From Phialocephala subalpina (taxonomy: Eukaryota > Ascomycota > Leotiomycetes > Helotiales > Mollisiaceae), in contig FJOG01000030.1 in the NCBI GenBank assembly GCA_900073065.1, positions 139,590-157,062 on the forward strand: DNA of 17,473 bases. The letters run 5' to 3'. Made by a program: the position numbers and the translations under genes. Shown here piece by piece: positions 10,079-17,473 of the stretch (positions are counted from its first letter, which is position 1; each line of letters starts with the position of its first letter). The notes under the pieces are model-generated. The model did not search any database. It was not told where the DNA came from and saw only the letters and a program-made list of their open reading frames with translations.

Positions 10079-11105
10079 CTGTGGGGTCTTAGGCTGGGTC
10101 TCGAGGGAATTAGGAGGTGTGGGATTGGTGAGTTTTGTTTCTCCTCTTGATGCGGGTATAGGAATAGGAGGCGAGATCGCTGGGCCTGAAGGTGTACTTT
10201 GGCTCGATGGCTTCGAGTTGTGCTTCGTAGAAGTCGAGATGGGTCAAACACGGCGAAGTGACCGGAGCAACCCAGAGAGTAGGAATCTGCCGACAGTCGA
10301 CGTTAGAAGAATCGAAGATACGCCGAGTGTCTGGAGATAGGAGAAACTTGAGGCGGACCTGGAGGTTGGAAAATGAGGTCCAAATATTGTGAGCAAACGA
10401 ACAGTACGAACAGTGTAACCCAACCCAGCTATTCGAATCCATTATGCCACACTAACGCTAATCTTGCAGCCGCAATCCGCAGTCGAGTCATTAGCTGTTT
10501 CACCAGATAGCCAGCGAAACCTGGAAATAAGCAAAAGGATCATTTACGAGTCNCAGAATTGATGGGGGCTTTGGGCCCGTTGGCCTCTATTCGAGACGAT
10601 TCTCCTTCTCTATCACTGGCATCCACCCTTACTAGTCGGGGGACATCACACCCCAATAACGACTTGGCTAGCCCCTTAGCTTTGTTGCTGCCTAGGATGG
10701 CTGGAGATGGGGTGGCTGACACTTGGCTATGGCGGGTATTCAAGCTCAAATCCCTACTAGTCGCCTTTCAGCTAAGACTTAAGAAATGATGAGGCTGGCT
10801 AACGTCTGGCGATTCACGCCGGATGATATTCGTGATGCATGAGAGACTGGCTGCCGAAGTCCTGTCAGACTATTATGTCCGTTAAATCGATTGGAGAGGC
10901 TTCAGCCTCTTTTCCAAGTTCCCATGCCACTCCCAACCATCCGAGTTTCAGACTTTCATAGGCCGGCCGGCACCAGTATGGGCCTGGCTGAAGCTGTATT
11001 TCCGAGGTGCTGGAATTTTTTCTCGTCGACCCTTTCTTTTCATATGTTCTCACGCGTTCTCTATGTCCACCTCGATCTCGCGATACGCTCTGGCGTAGTT
11101 ACACC
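10079..11105. other. Spacer between divergent genes, with repeat copy B
   Basis: This holds the leaders and promoters of the nuclease-like gene (minus) and the 11106 gene (plus). On the minus strand, 10236-10079 is an open, Pro/Ser/Thr-rich frame continuous with the nuclease-like start but without ATG; it is leader or an unrecognised 5' exon. Repeat copy B is listed separately. The base at 10553 is unresolved (N). A minus-strand frame at 10442-10110 starts inside the repeat and looks like chance. I see nothing in 10560-11105 beyond a 9-bp direct repeat TACTAGTCG at 10630 and 10755. Confidence 0.45.
10413..10488. repeat. Dispersed repeat copy B
   Basis: This short copy is partner to the repeat at 2395-2572. 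It has GTGTAACCCAACCCAGC (10413-10429, identical), TTATGCCACAC, and GCCGCAATCCGCAGTCGAGT (10469-10488, one base shorter than copy A). It lacks about 70 bases found in the middle of copy A and shows no clear inverted ends. Like copy A it lies in a spacer upstream of a gene, so a shared regulatory element is an alternative to a mobile remnant. Confidence 0.5.
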
Positions 11106-12031
11106 ATGAGTAGTATTAGTCTTAAACATCTTCGCATTTCTCTAGGCTTCGACGACGCGTCGGCTGGCTGGCAAACCCTTTGCAAAAAAACTGCCGAATT
11201 CCGCAAGAGTTACATCAGATGCAATAGCGTTACTTTTCCATGGAAGTGCGATGCGATAGCCCAAGAAAGCGCCTCCGACTTCTTTGCTAAAAACGAGGTT
11301 CTATTTGATGCATCGTCACGACTTTCCAAACCCGAGTAAATCATTTACACAATGTATTGGTAACGTTGCTAAAATAAGTGACCAGACTTCGACGGGGTTC
11401 CAGACGTATAAACTACGTTCCTCAAACTCGTCACGCAAGTTACTTCCGACCACTTGGTAACACCTATAATCTCCTGAGTTTGGATTCCGCGGGGCAGACT
11501 CGTAGGGTGTCAGCTGGGACCGTTGGTAAGTCTCTTCTCGGTCATCTACACAATAAATCTTCTTCCGTTCATGTGCTGATAATCTCAGTTGAGCGGCCTA
11601 AGCTACCTCCAGCTCCAATTCCTGAGTCAAGGTTTACTCTCACTTCTCTCTCCACGATCGAGACGGAGCAGCGTACGCCAATAGACACAAAGCCATCTAC
11701 GCATCGAGCTCAAGAGTCTATAGTGACTCCCGCTTCTCTTTCAACAACCGAAACTATGCAGCCCACACCTCCCCTCTTCCATCGCGCCTCAGCCCCCAGC
11801 CCTTTATCCTCGCCTTTTCAATTAAAGCGTCTCCAATTTATACTCGAAAACAGCAAACGCTCTCCCGATTACGACAATCCTCTCCCCGACTCGGACTTCC
11901 GCACTCTCTCCCTCCTCGAATTTTTCGCTCTATTCTGCCAACGCGGTAGTCGAGCAAGAGAAGCGACAAGCCACTTGACGTTTCAGTATAATTGGGGGCG
12001 TAGGGATAGTTTTGTGGTTAAAGCTCCTTAG
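11106..12031 (+). CDS. Unrecognised protein with C-terminal module shared with the 4315 gene; ends at an in-frame TAG
   Basis: Exons 11106-11335, 11386-11525 and 11589-12031 join in frame to give 270 residues. Introns are 50 bp (GTAAAT donor, CTAAAA branch, CAG acceptor) and 63 bp (GTAAGT donor, CTGAT branch, CAG acceptor). The N-terminal 75 residues are predicted helical with several Trp, Cys and Phe, and are not recognised. A Pro/Ser/Thr-rich linker with two similar LSTxET units follows. From about residue 200 a folded module starts: KRLQFILEN, a DSDFRTLSLLEFFALF stretch, then LTFQYNWGRRDSFVVK. The TAG at 12029-12031 stops this frame in what looks like a loop. The same frame then continues to 12205 with a well-formed remainder (see the next entry). 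The gene is therefore either newly truncated, read through, or wrong by one base in the assembly. No function can be named. Confidence 0.6.
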
Positions 12032-12205
12032 GTGGATGAGATAGGGGAGAAAGAGGAGGGTAGAAAGGAAGAGGTTGATTGGGAGGAGATTAAGGAGAGG
12101 GTTAGGGATACGTTTTTGATAGCGAAGGATAAGTATGAAAAGCGAGTTAGGTTTCAGGTCTGGGTTATAGGGCCGGAGGATGAGAATGAGGATGAAGAAT
12201 GGTGA
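12032..12205 (+). pseudogene. In-frame continuation of the 11106 gene beyond the TAG stop
   Basis: Read in the same frame as the exon before it, this stretch is open for 57 codons to a TGA at 12203-12205. It encodes an acidic/basic helix (DWEEIKERVRDTFLIAKDKY) and a closing strand (RVRFQVWVIGPED). That order matches the end of the 1006-aa protein, where EWAKVKRIFAEQLK is followed by DMKILVEPVY. No intron of a length divisible by three with an acceptor at the TAG could be found. GGTGAGT at 12201 could alternatively be a donor. Confidence 0.6.
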
Positions 12206-12604
12206 GTTGGTAAGATATAAAGTATTTGCGAAAGAGTTGTTGGGAATATTTGTATCATTTATCGTAGCTCAGTTGCAGGTAGTTCTTTCTCGTCCATCAA
12301 TCTTGCTTTAGTATCAATTTTAAAATTGACATGCCATTCTAGTGACGGGCGTGAATATAGGCGACCTTTCCCTTTATCCACATCGTTTAGGGATAGCAAG
12401 GTGTTTAGCAAAATCAGCTGAGCCGAAAAGTTCTGACACAGTAATATCTACGTGAGGAAAGAATGGGTGTTAAGAAGTTGCATTTGCATAAAGTTTGAAG
12501 GAAGAGGAAGTGGAAAGAGAAGTAGTGGTTATTGTGAGAGTTTGCATTGACTGCGAGGTCTATATTGATTGAGCGTGAAACTTTGAATATAGTGAACTGA
12601 ATAT
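12206..12604. other. Spacer without recognised gene
   Basis: The sequence is AT-rich with a purine-rich run near 12490-12530. I see no open frame with splice signals, no tRNA and no repeat. It probably holds the 3' end of the 11106 gene and the start region of the coding-like stretch that follows. Confidence 0.3.
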
Positions 12605-13546
12605 TTTAGTATCTCGTATTGGAATGATTTCGTTCCCTCCACCGAGCTTTTCAAGAACATGCTCAAATTAACCGCCAATCTTAAAGGTCGGAATATCCAA
12701 AGGGTGACAACTTCAGCACAGGAAGAATGTCTTGTCCGCTCCGATACTACAAGGGTCAGTGCCTAGTGTCCCATTTAACCATCCACATTCACCTCTATAG
12801 CTCACCTGATCTTAGGAGCAGCCGATTATGGCTCTCTTTCGTAGGAAAGTTCCTTACTGAAATACAATTTAAGAATTAAATAATCAGTGCTCAGTTTAGG
12901 CTTTCTCTAAATCTGACGCATTTTCATGTTTTTAGGGATCAAGAACCGCCAATTTTGGATGGAAGCCACCTTTGACTTTTTAGGATCACTATAGCAGGCC
13001 CTCAAATTCCACGCTCGACTATGCCGGATGTCTCTAGAGTGACTGTGGCTGTCGATAAAGGAGTACCTTGTAAGTCTTTCCATCCTAATTATGTGCAACC
13101 TTGAGTCTTACCCCGCAATTACTAGCCACAACAAACAGACTTGTTTGAGCGCAGCTTGAGCCGCAGTGGCTGTATTAAAGCTTCCAAGGCATCTCACCTT
13201 GTTCGATTGTGTGCTTGGCTGCAGAGGAAGGACCCCGAGCTTCAGTTCACGGGGGAAGAGGTTACCAACCACCAGTAATGGAAGGCGGAAACAAGCAGAA
13301 CCCATATCGTCAGAATGCCCACTGCTCGCGAGCTCGCCTAAATCTCAAAAAATTATCAAGACCATCTGGGACCGAAAGAGGAGGAAGTTGGTGAGCAAAG
13401 ACAACTTTTCAGGGCCCTTGTTCTGACCCAGTCGCCGGCCGTCCTCAATGCTTTGTACCACGTAAGTGCCGCTCTACAACGTCCAACTGTGCAACGACTA
13501 ACCTGAACAACGTAGACATTCCGGTATGCAAACAAGTTCAGATAGG
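12605..13546 (+). pseudogene. Unassigned, spliceable coding-like exons (possible decayed gene)
   Basis: Several plus-strand pieces read like protein. One is at about 12605-12756 (WNDFVPSTELFKNMLKLTAN). Another is at about 13003-13069 joined to 13139-13278 across a clean 69-bp intron (GTAAGT donor, CAG acceptor, phase kept), with GVPYLFERSLSRSGCIKASK. A third is at 13342-13461 joined to 13516-13546 across a 54-bp intron (GTAAGT donor, GACTAAC branch, TAG acceptor), with RALVLTQSPAVLNALYH. The second and third pieces are in the same frame but separated by two TAA codons (13276-13278 and 13339-13341), and I found no good intron to remove them. I do not recognise the family. It may be a decayed gene or one with weak introns. 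It appears to end at TAG 13544-13546. Confidence 0.4.
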
Positions 13547-13746
13547 TGGGTGATTAATCGTATATGAGTCTCTGAGAATTGAAGGTTTGACATGGTAGCA
13601 ATTGCTTGATCCCTCTTGCTACAACATTAACCCCTTTGTCCCTCGAGTCCATCCAGATATCCATCTCCGTCACTTGCCTCCCATGAATGTCCATCCAATG
13701 TTCTTATCACTCGTTGATCTCATCCTCGAGTTCTCTGATTCTTTGA

Positions 13747-14047
13747 TCACCTCACCACCCTGTCACGAGTCCGACTCTTCGACAGATCAACATGCTCCGG
13801 ATGTACTACTCGCAGATGCCGTGTCAATGCATCGTTTCTACGAAACGTCTTTTCCTCGGTACACAGCGGACAGTGCACTTTCTGCTTTCTGGCGTTGTGG
13901 ATCGTGTCCTCGTGTCGAGTGAGATCGTAGGGTCGAGAGAAAATTGTATTGCACGGCTTTCCCGTTGAAGGGTTAATCCTTTCGCACTATATCAGAATTT
14001 AGTCAGCAAGGGGGTTTAATAAAGCCGTGCGAGGGGCTATACGTACT
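13747..14047 (-). CDS. Rpn4-like C2H2 zinc-finger pair (C-terminal part of a gene)
   Basis: The last exon (13986-13747, 79 codons plus stop) encodes two fingers. The first has the rare wide spacing C-x10-C-x12-H-x4-H with INPSTGKPCNTIFSRPYDLT. The second is C-x2-C-x14-H-x4-H with TFRRNDALTRHLRVVH. This pair is the DNA-binding end of fungal Rpn4-type proteins, which in yeast activate proteasome genes. Upstream on the minus strand lies an intron with a CTGAC branch and ATATAG acceptor (13987). Its donor is GTACGT (14046) or GTATAG (14042); these choose different frames, ending the previous exon in GPHK or DPTKY. I could not follow the protein convincingly beyond about 14190, where plus-strand coding-like exons begin. 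Full-length Rpn4-like proteins are several hundred residues longer, so this may be a fragment or a gene whose 5' exons I missed. Confidence 0.65.
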
Positions 14048-14228
14048 TTGTGGGGTCCTGCTTGAGAATTTCGTTGCTGCTGAATCTCCTTTGAATTTCA
14101 AAAGAACAAATCAAACGGCAAGTCTTGTCAATTATCATTCCGGTCGTAACTTGAATTCTGGGCTCGTATATTTCTACCTCTCAAAACAACATGAAAACAC
14201 TTGTACCCCTCTCAGCTGAATCCAACAG

Positions 14229-14871
14229 GACGAGACCGTCCTATCTGGCAAGGTGGTCGAAGACCTTATCTGCCTGTTTGGACAATTTGTCTCTGCCGTA
14301 TCTTCAGACCCTTTGAAGGACATCCGACCTCGATTAGAGGTGAGTTGAAGGCTATTATGCTGTTTGGCTAAGAAGGCTAATTGTCAATCACAGCTTTCAA
14401 CATTTGTACGGGATTTGTGCGTGAAGGCACCGTCCGTGGTGCAATATCTCGTCCAGGAAATCCTCAATCACTCGAGGGACGACCCCGAACCTGAAGTTCA
14501 AAGCTCCAAAGAACGTAGACTTCCCAAGTCTTCAGATTCCCTCACGGACCGCGCACTGGTAAGACGCGACATCCAATAGATGCTCCTCCTGCAAACACGC
14601 AAGTCTTTGTATCATCAAAATTAAATTGGGTCCCATCACTGCCACTAACGTTCAGACGATGGCTCATTATATCATTGAAACCACTGATCCAAGAGTCAGC
14701 TCCTGTTCTGCCATACACGGGGAGAAAGAAGGCAAACTAAGTGACCTTTTAGAAACCAAATGTACTTACGACTTGTTAAAGGTCGGAAAACCGAGAGAGC
14801 TGGTTGAAAGCTGGGTGAAATGGAGCCCATTGGGGAACGGTTTCGTAAGACTCGGGCTCGTTTCGGGCTGA
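14229..14871 (+). CDS. Unassigned three-exon coding-like segment, 5' end unknown
   Basis: Exons 14229-14339, 14394-14558 and 14656-14871 join codon to codon. The introns are 54 bp (GTGAGT donor, GCTAAT branch, CACAG acceptor) and 97 bp (GTAAGA donor, CACTAAC branch, TTCAG acceptor). The first two exons read as a helical protein (SGKVVEDLICLFGQFVSAV; TFVRDLCVKAPSVVQYLVQE). The first exon begins at a CAG acceptor (14228) and no start codon is in frame, so the 5' part is missing or lies across the antisense Rpn4-like gene. The third exon (from MAHYIIETTDP) overlaps the 3' end of the bZIP gene on the other strand from 14766 on, so its last part is doubtful. It may belong with the fragments at 12605-13546. 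The family is not recognised. Confidence 0.45.
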
Positions 14872-15915
14872 CCAAAAACAATTGGATCCTCCCAAATAGT
14901 AGTCGCACTGGGCGTGTATAATGCTTGCAACGCTTCTTCGTCGTACGCCATTGTTATATTCGTAGGAGGGATCTCAGCATTCGGCTCTAGGGGTGGAATG
15001 TTTAGAGGAACTGACTGAGGCCATGTGCACGAGGCAACCTCCGGCATCCAGTCCCATGCTACGTGGGAAGTGGAGATTTGGGCTCGCAGTCTCTCAACCT
15101 CCTCTTCCAACTCCTTGTTCTGCTTCAATACCCTCTCTATGCTGCTGGACGGATTGCCTGCCTCTAATTCCTTGATCTTCCTCTCCAAGTTTTCAATGTG
15201 CTCCTTCGTCCGCTGACGGGTGTTTCGTTGCGCTTCGCGATCACGTTCGCGTTTTCGTGCCAATTGGGCTTTGCTTGGATATGTTATCGATCTCTTTCCT
15301 CTCTGAGGGTCTGTGCCAGTTAGTACTTGCTATGTCGAAGGATAGATTGCATTTGCCACCCACCTTTCTTTCGAGGCTCCTCTGCTCCAATGAAAGTTGC
15401 TTCTTGTTCGGTTTCAACATCGAACATCTCGTATTGTTGTCTATGCACGGCCTTATGGGCTTGTATATCGCCGCTTTGCGCGAATCGCTTCCGGCCCACT
15501 TCGCATTGGTATAGTCGTTCGTGAAGATTACGGCGGTGGCGCCTCAAACCGGAAGACTATTACACATTAGCTGTACATCTTTGTCCGTCGATTGGATGAA
15601 TCCTACATCAGAGAATCTCTTTCCGCAGCCAATGTGTTGACATTGGTGGGGCTTCTCGCCTGTATGAGTACGGATATGAACCGTTAAAGCGCTTCTTTGA
15701 ATAAAGCTTTTTCCACAACCTGGAGTCATACATGAGTACGGACGATTATTGGTATGGATTCGATAATGTTTTTGTAGATCTGATTTTCGGTCGAAACTCT
15801 GTGAAATTTGGCATTAGTTGACTAATAAAAGACAGAAGTATTTACTCACTTTGTTGCAAGCTTGCCAGTCACACTGGAAAGGGCGTGCATTGGGCTTATT
15901 TTCTACCAACTTCAT
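14766..15915 (-). CDS. C2H2 zinc-finger / bZIP fusion transcription factor, 331 aa
   Basis: Four exons, 15915-15850, 15798-15607, 15556-15364 and 15310-14766, join in frame. The introns are 51, 50 and 53 bp. The last has a GTGGGT donor, a perfect TACTAAC branch and a CACAG acceptor. Fingers 1-3 are canonical: C-x4-C-x12-H-x3-H twice, then C-x4-C-x12-H-x4-H, with a TGEKP-type linker. Finger 4 has Gly where the second Cys should be. After an acidic linker, residues from about 151 form a fungal b[21 protein letters not shown] as basic region, [16 protein letters not shown], then a second zipper stretch (Val/Leu at 7-residue spacing) to RAQI. The C-terminal 95 residues are Pro/Ser/Thr-rich, as in an activation domain. 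The bZIP part has no in-frame ATG ahead of its basic region, which argues against a separate bZIP gene. Without the last intron the zinc-finger protein would end 14 codons on, at a TAA inside the branch site. Confidence 0.75.
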
Positions 15916-17072
15916 GACGTCTATTCTGATCTCTGATGCTGTAGCACTAAGCTAGGGTCGGTGTGCTCTTGTGAGAAGATAGAATATCTGATTGCTGAAC
16001 TAGATATCGGGTCTGAATGAGAGCGCGTGGTCAGAAACTGATGTCTTTCGCGAATCCTCTTGGTGGTGATCATATCTAGAGGAAGAGAAGTATCCAGCGC
16101 GAGTATTGTTGGTGGCTGGTGCTCGCCCATAAGCAGGGCTAGTCATCAGAAAGCCCCAATCAGTGATGAGAAAATGTGACGAGCCACACAAGCAAGAGCA
16201 CATCAGAGGACATGCTCGATTCAGAAATCTGTTTCTGGTGCTTGGTAAACACTAAGGATGATTGGATTTGCTGCATTTGTTTGTGTGAAGGTGTGGCCAT
16301 CTCACCGAGTACAGTTGGCGCGCATCCCAGCCATTCCTTTTCTTCATTTCCAAATCGAAGCTATCTTCTGGGTTTGATTTCACGATATCCCGTTTTGCCC
16401 AGCAGGGTCCTCGACACGTATCATTGTCTCTCGCTGCCGCCTGCTTCGTCACTAGCCTCATCAGACTTGGCTATTGGAGCTCAGCATCCGAAAACCTAAA
16501 TTTGAGAACTACTGTTTACCCGTTTCCGCTATCCTGTTTTCCTCAGCTCGCATTTATTTGCACTTCTCCTGAAGCGTCGACTAAGCCAAATCGTTATTCC
16601 CCTCCATTGCCTTTGCGATACCGCTACCCTCAGTGTCTTGTAAATGTTTCACCAAGCGTTGCGCCAGTCCTCGCTTGGATTGGTCTCCCCATCATCGTAA
16701 AACAACACGAGCGTGGCATACGAACATGCCTTCCCTCACAGCCCATCTTCCACCGTGCCCTTGTGTACCAATATATATAGCCGTTTGCTCCAGCTTTGAT
16801 CCTGACCAGAAATCGGATCTCTCCAAAACACTCTCCACCTACTCCCGCATTCTCAAGCTTCAACAAACTTGCCTTCGATAGGCTCTATGTTCTCCTCTGG
16901 TCAGTGATCAGCCATTGTCCCTAGCGGCCTTCACTCTCGTTCATTTCACGGCTTCGTACAGCAACTTCATCGATCCTTTCTCCTCACCTCCGACAACACC
17001 ACGACACCTCGAAAACTCAGCAAACCAGATCGAGTGCAGGTTTTCTTGCATTAGAAGCAAACAAAGATCTCA
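15916..17072. other. Spacer between divergent genes
   Basis: The spacer lies upstream of the C2H2-bZIP gene (minus) and of the gene starting near 17073 (plus). The many short frames here are overlapping and protein-unlike. The stretch 16500-17040 is rich in C/T on the plus strand, as in fungal promoters and leaders, with a TATA-like tract listed separately. No RNA gene or repeat is seen. Confidence 0.4.
16770..16780 (+). promoter_or_regulatory. TATA-like tract
   Basis: The AATATATATAG tract stands in C/T-rich sequence about 300 bp before the proposed start at 17073. Position and composition fit a core promoter element for that gene; nothing else supports it. Confidence 0.25.
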
Positions 17073-17473
17073 ATGCTTGTCACACGGCAATGCGATACAG
17101 GACGGAACACTTGGTCTTCCAGCAAGCTCGAGGCCATCTATCATAACGCCGCGTCTCCACGCATATCGAACTTTGAGCCACTGACCACGCAGCCAGACTG
17201 GCGAGAGCAGTATGCGGCGTACCCGATTTCTGGGGACAATGGTTTACTTCAGCCACCGTACGATCAAGCTGCAAGCTCGAACGTTTCTGACAATACCCAA
17301 GATCAACAGCAAAGTGGCACCCGACCGACCCTAGAGCATCGACATAGTTTAGGACCGTTACGGCAAGAAGTACAACCTACACCAAATATAGAACGTCCAG
17401 ATTCTGCGCCAGGAGACATCAGCCATCAAACCAACCTTCCTGCACGAGATGACTCTCTTGTGTCCCCCGAGTT
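17073..17473 (+). CDS. Unrecognised gene, 5' part (runs off the right edge)
   Basis: From the ATG at 17073-17075 the frame stays open to the window end (133 codons). It encodes a polar, Pro/Gln/Asp/Ser-rich sequence (for example FEPLTTQPDWREQYAAYP and NTQDQQQSGTRP), as in the disordered N-termini of fungal regulators. A different frame upstream (about 17046-17120) also reads plausibly (ALEANKDLNACHTAMRYR) and ends at TTCCAG. The first exon may therefore be different and splice into this frame near 17120. No domain is present in the visible part. Confidence 0.45.
   Translation, partial: MLVTRQCDTGRNTWSSSKLEAIYHNAASPRISNFEPLTTQPDWREQYAAYPISGDNGLLQPPYDQAASSNVSDNTQDQQQSGTRPTLEHRHSLGPLRQEVQPTPNIERPDSAPGDISHQTNLPARDDSLVSPE

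Noticed and set aside
10431..10440. tRNA B-box-like ATTCGAATCC inside repeat copy B
   Set aside because: No A-box at the right distance and no cloverleaf; copy A does not keep the motif, so neither a tRNA nor a tRNA-derived SINE is supported.
10630..10763. TACTAGTCG repeated at 10630 and 10755, like a target-site duplication
   Set aside because: The 9-bp match contains a 6-bp palindrome, and the 116 bp between has no inverted ends or other element features.
13166..13426. 86-codon plus-strand open frame
   Set aside because: A different frame of the same strand joins across clean introns and is more protein-like, so this one is treated as a shadow.
15257..15524. Overlapping plus-strand frames opposite the zinc-finger exons
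   Set aside because: They are antisense shadows of the C2H2-bZIP coding exons.

Overview
The window looks like nuclear DNA of a filamentous ascomycete, probably Leotiomycetes-like (an inference from gene families, not a search). The genes are split by short introns of about 46-111 bp. Many introns carry a GTATGT/GTAAGT/GTGAGT-type donor, a CTAAC/CTGAC-type branch site and a TAG/CAG acceptor, and several families seen here are typical of fungi (2EXR, APSES/KilA-N, fungal bZIP, Rpn4-like C2H2). Genes lie on both strands with spacers of several hundred bases. There is no bacterial operon structure, CRISPR array or rRNA. One ambiguous base occurs at 10553.

Layout, left to right. (1) A minus-strand Est1/SMG5-7-like gene, cut by the left edge, starts at 1750. 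(2) After a spacer holding repeat copy A, a plus-strand gene (2674-3633) appears to join a 2EXR domain to a KilA-N/APSES-like domain through a 48-bp intron. (3) A six-exon plus-strand gene (4315-7617, 1006 aa) has three to four C2H2-type fingers, possible winged-helix-like repeats and an unnamed C-terminal module. (4) A convergent minus-strand gene (8547-10078) has a PD...ExG restriction-endonuclease-like core. It is followed by 0.65 kb of coding-like sequence in two other frames. (5) Beyond repeat copy B, a three-exon plus-strand gene (11106-12031) seems to share the C-terminal module of gene 3, but an in-frame TAG interrupts it and coding-like sequence continues to 12205.

(6) From 12.6 to 14.9 kb the plus strand holds spliceable coding-like pieces that I cannot assign. 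An Rpn4-like C2H2 pair lies on the minus strand among them. (7) A minus-strand gene (14766-15915) reads as an in-frame fusion of four C2H2 fingers, the fourth lacking a cysteine, with a complete fungal bZIP domain. (8) After a promoter-like spacer, a plus-strand gene starts near 17073 and runs off the right edge.

Nearly every recognisable gene encodes a nucleic-acid-binding or nuclease-like protein, and two are unusual domain fusions. No common pathway can be shown from sequence alone. The best leads are the C2H2-bZIP fusion, the 2EXR-KilA-N fusion, the module shared by genes 3 and 5 with its in-frame stop, and the nuclease-like gene with its frame-broken tail. All exon limits are read by eye from splice signals and frame continuity, without transcript data.
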